From positions 162,836 to 226,835 of the forward strand of contig JAJEFB010000004.1 in NCBI GenBank assembly GCA_022820665.1: 64,000 nt of DNA. The letters run 5' to 3'. The stretch comes from Anaerolineae bacterium. GTDB taxonomy: Bacteria > Chloroflexota > Anaerolineae > Aggregatilineales > Phototrophicaceae. The position numbers were made by a program, and so were the translations under genes. The notes beneath the pieces are model-generated. The model was given only the letters and a program-made list of their open reading frames with translations. It had not been told where the DNA came from and did not search any database. Of the stretch, positions 15,642-23,386 are shown piece by piece. The number at the start of each line of letters is the position of its first letter. Position 1 is the first letter of the stretch.

Positions 15642-17471
15642 ATGACCGTCACCAAAGACAAAGACCAGAACCGCTCCCTGCCTAAGCACAGGCAAAACGG
15701 GGACGAGCGGAGCATTCTCGAAATCAAGGACGACCACAAGCCGGGCTTCGATCGTGACGTAACAGCCCGCCTTTTAAGCTATTTGAGACCGCACCGATAC
15801 AAGTTGACTGTGGCCATCGTGACCATGCTCCTGAGCGTGTTCGCCAATGTAGTCAGCCCGCCCTTGATTGGCTGGGCAATCGACGAAGGCATCCGCAGGC
15901 GGGACATGTCCGTCGTCGTCTTGGGCGTGATCGCCTTTATCCTCATCCAGGTCATGGGATTCATCGGCTTTCGCGTGCAAGTCGGCAACATGGCGGTCAT
16001 CGGACAATCCATCATTCGGACTTTGCGCGATCAACTCTTCGACCACATTCAGTATCTGTCAATTGACTTCTTCGCCGAATATGAAGTCGGCCGCCTGATC
16101 GCGCGCGTGATCAGCGATGTCAACGTGATACGCGAGGCGGTGACATTCGCGGCTGTCGGCAGCATACGCGAGGTCTTGATGCTGGGCGGCATTCTCATCT
16201 CGATGATCCTGATCAATATCCAGCTCACCTTGGTTGCCTTTGTCGTCTTGGTCGTTCTAGCGCTGCTCGCCAACTTTTGGCGCGTACACGCCCGCAGCGC
16301 CTACTTGCGCGTCTCGGACGCCAACGCCAAGGTCAACGCGGAGTTATCCGAAGCCTTCAATGGCGTGCGCGTCACGCAGGCATTTTCGCGGCAAACGCGC
16401 AACTACGACCGTTTTGTCAACGAGATCAACATGGCGAGCCGCCAAGCCACCGTTCGCGCAACCCTCATTTCCAGCCTTTTCTATCCCACCGTCGAATTGA
16501 TAGGCGGCGTCGCGACCGGAACCCTGATTTTTGTCGGGGGCAGCCTGGTGCTTGAAGACAAGATCACTGTGGGCGTCTTGCTGGCTTTCATCTTGTACAT
16601 CCAGCAGTTCTTCTTCCCAATTCGACTGTTGGCGCAACGTTACAACCTTTTGCAGGCTGTCATCGCCTCCGCCTATCGCATTTTCAAACTGATGGACCAC
16701 CCGGCGAGCATCCGCGACCAGATCAACGCCGACAATCTGCCCGGCATCCAGGGACATATCCGTTTCGACGACGTTTCCTTCCGCTATACGAGGGATGGCG
16801 AATGGGTGCTTAAGCACGTCGACCTGGACGTGCCCGCGGGTTCGACGGTGGCGTTCGTCGGTCATACCGGCGCGGGCAAGACCACCATGGTCAAGCTCCT
16901 GATGCGTTTCTACGACGTCAGCAAGGGCGCGATCACAGTGGATGACTATGACCTGAAAGAGGTGACGCAAAACAGCCTGCGTCGGCAGATCAGCGTGGTG
17001 CCGCAAGACACGCACCTGTTTTCCGGCAGCGTCATGGACAATATACGCTACGGCCGCTTGAACGCGACGGACGATGAAGTCGTCGAAGCCGCCAAAACCG
17101 TCGGCGCGCACCAGTTTATCACCGGGCTGGCCGACGGCTACCTCACCGATATCATGGAAGGCGGCGCCGTGCTGTCGACCGGGCAGCGCCAATTATTGGC
17201 GTTCGCCCGCGCCCTGCTGGCCGACCCGCGCGTCCTTATCCTCGACGAAGCCACCAGCAATATCGACACGCAGACCGAGCGCATCATCCAAAAAGCCCTG
17301 GAGCGCCTGTTGGAAGGCCGCACCAGCTTTGTGATCGCGCATCGTCTGAGTACGATCACTTCAGCCGACATGATTGTCGTCATGGACCATGGCAAGATCA
17401 TCGAGCAAGGCAGTCATCAAGAATTGCTGGCGCAAGAAGGCGTTTATCATCAGCTATTCACGCTGGTTTGA
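15642..17471 (+). CDS. ABC exporter half-transporter, subunit with consensus ATP site
   Basis: A 609-residue membrane-ATPase fusion, partner of the preceding gene. Walker A is GHTGAGKTT (407-415), Walker B carries the catalytic Glu (Asp535-Glu536) and the switch His is present (His567). The signature motif is LSTGQ (511-515) rather than LSGGQ. With the partner's features this gives exactly one working site (this Walker B with the partner's LSGGQ) and one non-hydrolysing site (partner's Asp/Gln with this LSTGQ). The gene is convergent with dinB, with only 9 bp between the stops and no hairpin terminator. Confidence 0.92.
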   Translation: MTVTKDKDQNRSLPKHRQNGDERSILEIKDDHKPGFDRDVTARLLSYLRPHRYKLTVAIVTMLLSVFANVVSPPLIGWAIDEGIRRRDMSVVVLGVIAFILIQVMGFIGFRVQVGNMAVIGQSIIRTLRDQLFDHIQYLSIDFFAEYEVGRLIARVISDVNVIREAVTFAAVGSIREVLMLGGILISMILINIQLTLVAFVVLVVLALLANFWRVHARSAYLRVSDANAKVNAELSEAFNGVRVTQAFSRQTRNYDRFVNEINMASRQATVRATLISSLFYPTVELIGGVATGTLIFVGGSLVLEDKITVGVLLAFILYIQQFFFPIRLLAQRYNLLQAVIASAYRIFKLMDHPASIRDQINADNLPGIQGHIRFDDVSFRYTRDGEWVLKHVDLDVPAGSTVAFVGHTGAGKTTMVKLLMRFYDVSKGAITVDDYDLKEVTQNSLRRQISVVPQDTHLFSGSVMDNIRYGRLNATDDEVVEAAKTVGAHQFITGLADGYLTDIMEGGAVLSTGQRQLLAFARALLADPRVLILDEATSNIDTQTERIIQKALERLLEGRTSFVIAHRLSTITSADMIVVMDHGKIIEQGSHQELLAQEGVYHQLFTLV

Positions 17472-17480
17472 GCCCAGACA

Positions 17481-18689
17481 TCAGCGCCTGTTATCGTCTG
17501 AAAACTGAAAGTTGAGATCGCTCGCGCGGCGAATCGTCGTTTCGCCATAGCGATCGCGCAAGTTATCCAGGGCCGACTGCAAGTTATCAATCTGACGGTC
17601 CAGCGATCGGTCCTGCCAAAGTCCGAGTTGACGATTCGGCATGCCAAAGCCGCTCAAAGCCACGCCAATCAAGCGCACTGCCCGGCCATCGGGCCAATGC
17701 CTTTCAAATAGCTCCTTCGCCTTTGAGCAAATCTCGTCGTCGAGATCGGTGGGATTGTCCAAGGTAATTTGCCTTGTCAAGGTCGTGAAGTCTGTCCAGC
17801 GCAGCTTGAGCTTGACCGTCGCGCCGGCCAAGCCCGCCTTGCGCGCTTGCCTGCCAACACCATCCGACAAGCGCCGCAAGGTCAACTCCAACTGTGACCT
17901 GTCGTTCACGTCGCGGGGGAAGGTCACTTCTTTGCTGATCGATTTCGCCTCTCCGGCCGACAAGACCGGACGATGATCAATGCCCTGCGCGCGATGCCAC
18001 AATTCACTCCCGAGTTTACCAAGCCTGCGCTTAAGCGCGTCTTCCGACCAATGCGCCAACTCCCCGACTCTTGTCAGTCCCAGCGCGGCCAAAGCCTCAG
18101 CCGTTTTCGGTCCCACGCCCCAGAGCGCGCGTATCGGCAGCGCCGCCATGAACTGGCTTTCCTCGCCAGCCGGCACAATCGTGATCGCGTTTGGCGGCTT
18201 GTCCTTCGCCTGGCGCGCCTTGCCTACCGTATTGGCGGTCTTTGCCACCAGCTTGTTCGTCGCTCCGCCGAGCGAACAAGGCAGATCCAACTCCTTGTTA
18301 ATGCGCGCCTGCAAATCCCCCGCGATCTCTCGTATGGGACGGGGCAGAATGGTCACATCGAGAAAGGCTTCGTCAATCGACAAGGGTTCCACATCCGGCG
18401 CCGTGTCCCGCAAAATAGCCATGACCTGCCGCGATCGCTGCGAGTAGGCGCCCCGCGTCTGCGAAACGATGATTAGTTCCGGGCAAAGCCGCAAAGCTTG
18501 CGACATTGGCATCGCCGAGCGCACGCCGTATTTGCGCGCCGGGTACGATGCCGAAGCGACCACCCCGCGTTCGCCCGGCTTCCCGCCTACAGCTATCGGC
18601 TTGCCCCGCAAGTCCGGATTGAACTGTTCCTCGACAGCGCAGAAAAAGGCATCCAAGTCCAGATGAAGAATTTTTCGAGTCTTTGGCAT
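17481..18689 (-). CDS. dinB: DNA polymerase IV (Y-family translesion polymerase)
   Basis: A 402-residue Y-family polymerase. The catalytic acids are Asp11 (HLDLDAFF) and Asp106-Glu107 (SIDEAFLDV). The YSQRS segment and the helix-hairpin-helix thumb (IRALWGVGPKTAEALAALGL) fit DinB. The little-finger domain follows (KSISKEVTFPRD to the end); I do not see a clear C-terminal clamp-binding QLxLF peptide. Start: ATG 18689 gives the normal DinB N-terminus; a TTG at 18713 would add eight residues. It copies over damaged bases with low fidelity. A 20 bp perfect palindrome 65 bp upstream is a likely operator. Confidence 0.93.
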   Translation of the reverse strand: MPKTRKILHLDLDAFFCAVEEQFNPDLRGKPIAVGGKPGERGVVASASYPARKYGVRSAMPMSQALRLCPELIIVSQTRGAYSQRSRQVMAILRDTAPDVEPLSIDEAFLDVTILPRPIREIAGDLQARINKELDLPCSLGGATNKLVAKTANTVGKARQAKDKPPNAITIVPAGEESQFMAALPIRALWGVGPKTAEALAALGLTRVGELAHWSEDALKRRLGKLGSELWHRAQGIDHRPVLSAGEAKSISKEVTFPRDVNDRSQLELTLRRLSDGVGRQARKAGLAGATVKLKLRWTDFTTLTRQITLDNPTDLDDEICSKAKELFERHWPDGRAVRLIGVALSGFGMPNRQLGLWQDRSLDRQIDNLQSALDNLRDRYGETTIRRASDLNFQFSDDNRR

Positions 18690-18753
18690 GCGCTTGGCTC
18701 TCAACTCATTCAAAAGCCGTTTTCATCAGAAACGTCGAACTGCGGCTGAATCG

Positions 18754-18773
18754 TATAGAATATATTTTCTATA
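18754..18773. promoter_or_regulatory. 20 bp palindrome upstream of dinB (candidate operator)
   Basis: TATAGAA (18754-18760) and TTCTATA (18767-18773) are perfect inverted arms around a six-base AT centre. Its place just upstream of a damage-tolerance polymerase suggests a repressor site, possibly SOS-type, but it does not equal a LexA box I know. Confidence 0.5.
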
Positions 18774-18842
18774 GTAACAGGTCTTGATGTGGAAATCAAG
18801 CATCTCGGCTCCTCCAACAGGGCAATCGCTTCAAATTGTTTT

Positions 18843-18976
18843 TTCACCACAAAGACACGAAGCGCGCGTAGCTCTGTGCCCCCTACAGACCTAAATCAAC
18901 TGGCTGTGTCGAAGGGCTGTGTCGGCGGTCAGTGTCTACGCGACCTACGCGACCTACGCGTCCCTCAATGGTTAGA
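18843..18976. repeat. Dispersed repeat, copy 1 (CACCACAAAGACACGAAG type)
   Basis: It opens with TTCACCACAAAGACACGAAG, the same 20 bases as at 63906. It contains a nine-base periodic stretch (cgacctacg repeated) and ends with a GGTTAG-like segment, paralleling the CGGTGTCCTCGGTGGTTAA end of copy 2. Similar sequences are scattered in many bacterial genomes; the function is unknown. Confidence 0.5.
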
Positions 18977-19061
18977 AAACCCCAACGCGCGAATATTGAG
19001 CCGCTCTTTATCAGAACATCCGTGCTATCATGTCTGCAAACACATCAAAGCGAGGACCCCC

Positions 19062-19328
19062 ATGCCCAAAACCAGAAACTTCTCAGACCGCGAAAAACGG
19101 GACCCCATGCGCCTGCTCGATATCCATAACCACATCAACGCCGTCTACCTGTTTATGCAAACCCTGTCGCTCATGCGCCGAGAAGGCAACCTGTTTTGCG
19201 TGAGCGCGGCATACCTTTTCGCTGCCGCCCAACCGCGTCCGCTTCATCGCCGGACTCTAAAAAGTCCCCTTCCAAAAAAACAGACTGTATCTATACGGTG
19301 TCAATACGCTTGCGGAATTTGGCGCTAG
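19062..19328 (+). CDS. Small hypothetical ORF inside the mobile element
   Basis: An 88-residue frame from ATG 19062, preceded by GAGGA at a suitable distance and by a TATCAT hexamer at 19026. The sequence (beginning MPKTRNFSDREKRD) is not recognised; the last third looks random and rich in basic residues. It may be a decayed gene carried by the element or not a gene at all. Confidence 0.22.
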   Translation: MPKTRNFSDREKRDPMRLLDIHNHINAVYLFMQTLSLMRREGNLFCVSAAYLFAAAQPRPLHRRTLKSPLPKKQTVSIRCQYACGIWR

Positions 19329-19470
19329 AACTAGGGCATTTCAAGAGTAAGTCAAGGGGGCGTTTCAAGGGCAAAAGCCGTCTTTTTGGATGATTTATGG
19401 GGCGATCGACACAAAATGATTTTGAAGCGATTGCCCTGCCCCTCCAAAGCGCCGCAGACTTGTACCGACC

Positions 19471-19498
19471 TTCGCTTTCGAGGCAAAGCGTCTATAAT
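19471..19498 (+). promoter_or_regulatory. Candidate glgB promoter
   Basis: A perfect TATAAT at 19493-19498 lies 38 bp before the glgB start. The best -35 is a weak TTCGCT at 19471-19476 with a 16 bp spacer. It lies just outside the right end of the mobile element. Confidence 0.45.
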
Positions 19499-19536
19499 AC
19501 CGCCAGCGCAATACGTCCGGAGCAACAGGAAACGAA

Positions 19537-21732
19537 ATGCCATTAAACATACATCCCGATGCCATTCGCGCCCTGGTCAACGGCGAGATTGGCGCTCCCG
19601 CTTCGATTCTGGGCAGACATCGGCACAGTGACAATATATCGATCCGCACTTTCAGACCGTGGGCTGAAGGCATTGATATCGTCGATGACCAGTCCGGCAG
19701 GCGCGCGCCGATGCGCAAGCTGCGCGCCGAGGGATTCTTTGTGGTTGAGCTCGACGAGTCATGGAGCTCCGCCAGCTATCATTTCGAAACGACTGCGCAA
19801 GACGGGAACGCCGAGTCCTACGGTGATCCTTACAACTATCCTCCCCTGCTCACGGACTACGATATCTTTCTATTCGCTCAAGGACGGCATCTCGATATCT
19901 ACAAAAAACTGGGCGCGCATCCTCGACAAGTTGACGGCGTAACGGGCGTCAACTTTGCAGTTTGGGCGCCGAATTGCTATAAGATCGCGGTGACCGGCGA
20001 TTTTAATCGTTGGGATGCCCGCGTCCACCCATTACAAGCCAATGGCGATTCCGGCATCTGGGAGATTTTCATTCCCGGCTTGGCGCCGGGGATCAGCTAC
20101 AAATACGAAATCCGCTCCCACAACGACGGCTATCGCGCCGAAAAAGCGGATCCCTATGCTTTCTACGCCGAAATGCGGCCCTCAACCGCCTCTATCGTCT
20201 GCGACATAGCGGAATACCAGTGGAGCGACGAGAACTGGATGGCAACTCGCGCCCGGCGGGACCCGCTTGCGGAACCGATGAACATCTACGAGGCGCATCC
20301 GGGTTCCTGGCGGCGCGACCAGGAGAACAATTTTCTGAGCTATCGACAGTTGGCTGAGGAATTGGTCCCTTATCTTGTCGATATGGGCTACACGCATCTG
20401 GAGCTCTTGCCCGTCGCCGAACACCCCCTGGATGCCTCCTGGGGCTATCAGGTCACCGGTTATTTTGCGCCCACCAGCCGCTACGGGACGCCGGCTGACT
20501 TCATGTATCTGGTCGATACCTGCCATCAGAACGGTATCGCAGTCATCCTCGACTGGGTGCCGGCGCACTTCCCCAAAGACGGCCACGGTCTCAACTATTT
20601 TGACGGTACCCATCTCTATAGCCACGAGGATCCGCGCCAGGGCGAACACCCCGAATGGGGCACCATGATTTTCAACTACGAGCGCAATGAAGTGCGCAAC
20701 TTCTTGATCTCAAACGCCCTTTTCTGGCTGAAGGAATATCATATCGACGGCTTGCGCGTCGACGCCGTGTCATCGATGATTTACCTGAATTTCTCGCGCG
20801 AAGACGGGGACTGGGTCGCCAACAAATACGGCAGTCACGAGAATCTGGGCGCTCTCGAGTTCCTGAGAGAATTCAACACCGTTATCCATGCCGAAGCGCC
20901 TGGCGCAGTCACCATCGCCGAAGAATCCACTGCCTGGCCGATGGTATCGCGTCCTGCCTACATCGGCGGGCTGGGATTCACGCTGAAATGGAACATGGGC
21001 TGGATGCACGACACGCTGGCATACATGAAGCACGATCCGGTGCACCGGCGCTTCCATCATCACCGCATCACCTTTGCCCTGCTCTACGCCTTCAGCGAGA
21101 ACTTCGTCTTGCCGCTCTCCCATGACGAAGTCGTGCACATGAAGGGTTCGCTCATCGGCAAGCTGCCCGGCGACTACTGGCAGAAGTTCGCGCAACTGCG
21201 CCTGCTCTTCGGCTATCAGTACACGCAAGTCGGCAAAATCCTGAACTTCATGGGTAACGAAATCGGACAATTTTCCGAATGGAGCGAAGAACGCAGCCTC
21301 GACTGGCACCTGCTCGATTACGACAAACATGCGCAATTGCAAGCCTGGGTGAAAGACCTCAACTATTTCTATCGAGATCAGCCGGCTCTATGGCAAGTCG
21401 ACTTTGACGCCGCGGGCTTTTCCTGGATTGAAGCCAACGACGCCGATCACAGTGTCTACAGCTACATCCGTTTCGCCGCGGACAATAGGGACTTTTTGGT
21501 CGTGATTCTGAATTGTACGCCAGTGATCCGCGAGGACTATCGCGTCGGCGTACCACGAGCGGGTTATTACGAAGAGTTGCTCAATAGCGATGCCGAGACT
21601 TACGGCGGGGGCAACATTGGTAATCTCGGCGGCGTCGAAAGCGAAGAGGCTTCCAGTCACAGCCTGCCGTATAGCATTCGCTTGCGCCTGCCGCCGCTAG
21701 CGATTGTCATCCTCAAGCCCAGACTGGATTAG
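19537..21732 (+). CDS. glgB: 1,4-alpha-glucan branching enzyme
   Basis: A 731-residue GH13 enzyme with the usual layout: an N-terminal GlgB module (PASILGRHRH), a CBM48 domain (about 125-210: FAVWAPNCYKIAVTGDFN), the catalytic barrel and a C-terminal beta domain. Catalytic residues are Asp409 (GLRVDAV), Glu in TIAEEST (462/463) and Asp530 (LSHDEVVH). It makes alpha-1,6 branches in glycogen. ATG 19537 follows an AGGAAA SD. No other glycogen genes are adjacent. The full-length N-terminus makes this the long E. coli-like type. Confidence 0.96.
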   Translation: MPLNIHPDAIRALVNGEIGAPASILGRHRHSDNISIRTFRPWAEGIDIVDDQSGRRAPMRKLRAEGFFVVELDESWSSASYHFETTAQDGNAESYGDPYNYPPLLTDYDIFLFAQGRHLDIYKKLGAHPRQVDGVTGVNFAVWAPNCYKIAVTGDFNRWDARVHPLQANGDSGIWEIFIPGLAPGISYKYEIRSHNDGYRAEKADPYAFYAEMRPSTASIVCDIAEYQWSDENWMATRARRDPLAEPMNIYEAHPGSWRRDQENNFLSYRQLAEELVPYLVDMGYTHLELLPVAEHPLDASWGYQVTGYFAPTSRYGTPADFMYLVDTCHQNGIAVILDWVPAHFPKDGHGLNYFDGTHLYSHEDPRQGEHPEWGTMIFNYERNEVRNFLISNALFWLKEYHIDGLRVDAVSSMIYLNFSREDGDWVANKYGSHENLGALEFLREFNTVIHAEAPGAVTIAEESTAWPMVSRPAYIGGLGFTLKWNMGWMHDTLAYMKHDPVHRRFHHHRITFALLYAFSENFVLPLSHDEVVHMKGSLIGKLPGDYWQKFAQLRLLFGYQYTQVGKILNFMGNEIGQFSEWSEERSLDWHLLDYDKHAQLQAWVKDLNYFYRDQPALWQVDFDAAGFSWIEANDADHSVYSYIRFAADNRDFLVVILNCTPVIREDYRVGVPRAGYYEELLNSDAETYGGGNIGNLGGVESEEASSHSLPYSIRLRLPPLAIVILKPRLD

Positions 21733-21803
21733 CCGATCGCGAAACTTTGCCGCCTCCGAAGAACTCCAGCGCTACCATCTAGGCGCGTCGAAAAACCAAG
21801 CTG

Positions 21804-23081
21804 TCATCGTCGTTTGGGCTGGGACGTCACCAAAGCCAAAGCCATGACCACCATTGCAAGCAGCGCGCCAAGCGCCAGCGCGGGCCCGTAGCCGCCGGCA
21901 TAGTCGAAACTCAAGCCAAAGAGCGCCGGTCCGATCGCGCTGCCGATGATGCCCGCGGTGAAGACGAAGCCGCGAATCTCGCCTTGAAACCTGCGGCCGA
22001 ACATATTGGTCCAGACCGCGCCGTCAAAGACATAACCGATGCCCAGTCCCAGACCGCTCGCCAATGCATAGAGTATCAGCAGCGCGGTATCCCGCATGAT
22101 CATGGCCAACAGGCAGGCGCCCGCAAGCCCCAGCATTGCCAGGACGACGACAATCGAGGGCTGGAAACGGTCGATCAGATAGCCCGCCAGCAGCGCCGAA
22201 GCGGCCGCGAAGATCGACAGCAAGGCGAAGGTCTCGGTCGCCACTTGCGCGCTGTGATCCAGTTGCGCGAAGATCGATACCTGATGCAAAATCAGTCCCG
22301 TTCCCCAAGCCGAAGGCAGCATTCGCGCGAACATATACAGCCAAAGCACCGGCGCGCGCATCGCCTCTCGCAGGGTCCAGTTTTCCTCATGGACATCTGC
22401 GGCGCCGGGATGATCTTCCGCCTCGGCATCGCGCTTCGCCTTCTGGTTATCCGGCAACAAGCCATATTCTTCGGGGCTGTCGCGCATCAAGAACCCAAAG
22501 AGCGGAACCACGAGAGCGCTAACGGCCACCCCCAATACGACAAAGGCTGCCCGCCAATCCAGGCTATCCAAAAGCGCGCGCAGCCCGTTCACGTACAAGC
22601 CTTGAAAAAGCGCATAAGCCAGGGCGAGATAAGCCATCATGCGGCCGCGGCGCGAGCGGAACCAGTTGGCGACCGCTGTCGAACTCACCAGGCAGAGCGC
22701 GCCCTGCCCCAAACCGCGAATACCGATGAAGGCGACGAGCAGCATGACCGGACCATTGATGACGGAGCACAAGCAAAGGACCAGGCTAAACAAGAAACCA
22801 ATCGCCACGCCGGTCCGTCGATTGCCAGCCAAATCCAGTCTCCGGCCCAGCCAGGTCAAGCCAAATGACGCGATAAAGGTGCCCAGCCCGTATAGACTGC
22901 TCACAGTCGTGCGGTCCAAGCCAAAATCGGCGATGAAATAATCCATGAACAAGGAAACGGAGAAACTCTGTCCCGGCGAGCTCGCCGCCGTACCCACGAT
23001 GGCCACAAACCAGACGACCCAGCCATAGTAGATCGGCATGGTCGTCACAACCGACTTGTATCCCGGCGCTTTAGCCGTCAT
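21804..23081 (-). CDS. MFS transporter
   Basis: A 425-residue inner-membrane protein with 12 predicted helices. The loop between helices 2 and 3 reads TWLGRRLDLAGNRRTG, an A-motif-like basic segment, and a hydrophilic loop rich in charged residues (KAKRDAEAEDHPGAADVHEE) separates the two six-helix halves. The N-terminal YYGWVVWFVA segment is typical of the monocarboxylate/oxalate-formate branch of the superfamily. The substrate is unknown. It is convergent with glgB and divergent from fhs; ATG 23081 has GAGGAG close upstream. A MITE-like repeat begins about 10 bp beyond its start. Confidence 0.87.
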   Translation of the reverse strand: MTAKAPGYKSVVTTMPIYYGWVVWFVAIVGTAASSPGQSFSVSLFMDYFIADFGLDRTTVSSLYGLGTFIASFGLTWLGRRLDLAGNRRTGVAIGFLFSLVLCLCSVINGPVMLLVAFIGIRGLGQGALCLVSSTAVANWFRSRRGRMMAYLALAYALFQGLYVNGLRALLDSLDWRAAFVVLGVAVSALVVPLFGFLMRDSPEEYGLLPDNQKAKRDAEAEDHPGAADVHEENWTLREAMRAPVLWLYMFARMLPSAWGTGLILHQVSIFAQLDHSAQVATETFALLSIFAAASALLAGYLIDRFQPSIVVVLAMLGLAGACLLAMIMRDTALLILYALASGLGLGIGYVFDGAVWTNMFGRRFQGEIRGFVFTAGIIGSAIGPALFGLSFDYAGGYGPALALGALLAMVVMALALVTSQPKRR

Positions 23082-23092
23082 GGCTCCTCAGC

Positions 23093-23232
23093 GATACCAA
23101 AAAAGTAATGACAATTACTGCCCTAGAAAGAAATTGAGAAAATAATCGAAACCTTGTACGCACGAGCCGGCGGCTCGCCCACTCTGTCATATATTCCCAA
23201 TCAATTTTCGCATGACTAACTTGGTACTACTT
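23093..23232. mobile_element. MITE-like element, copy A (degenerate left end)
   Basis: About 140 bp closely similar to the copy at 40098-40241. The right end CTTGGTACTACTT is intact; the left end is eroded (CGATACCAA). The middle holds the same CGAGCC/GGCTCG hairpin and the shared AATAATCGAAA and TCATATATT stretches. No flanking TA duplication remains. It lies between the divergent MFS and fhs genes. Confidence 0.7.
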
Positions 23233-23327
23233 CTATTCCCCGATTCTCAAAACGAAGCAGGACCCGAACATTATATAAGGCAGACGAAGATTTAACAGTC
23301 AAGCAAAAAAGTTCATGCTAGAATTGA

Positions 23328-23355
23328 TTGTGAAGAATTGATGCTCCTTTATCAT
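23328..23355 (+). promoter_or_regulatory. Candidate fhs promoter
   Basis: TTGTGA (23328-23333) and TATCAT (23350-23355) are spaced 16 bp, about 30 bp before the fhs start. Confidence 0.4.
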
Positions 23356-23386
23356 CGCCCGACACGGACAAAAGGGGTTTACTACA

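Larger units (their letters stand above)
18818..19438. mobile_element. ~621 bp element with inverted ends, no intact transposase
   Basis: The left end at 18818 begins CAGGGCAATCGCTTCAAA and the right end at 19438 is its inverted copy (18 bases identical). The flanks CTCCTCCAA (left) and CCCCTCCAA (right) look like a 9 bp target duplication with one mismatch. CAGGG-starting ends with 8-10 bp duplications are typical of ISAs1-type elements, so this may be a non-autonomous or decayed relative. Inside are a common dispersed repeat (18843-18976) and one short ORF, but nothing I can identify as transposase. Confidence 0.6.
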
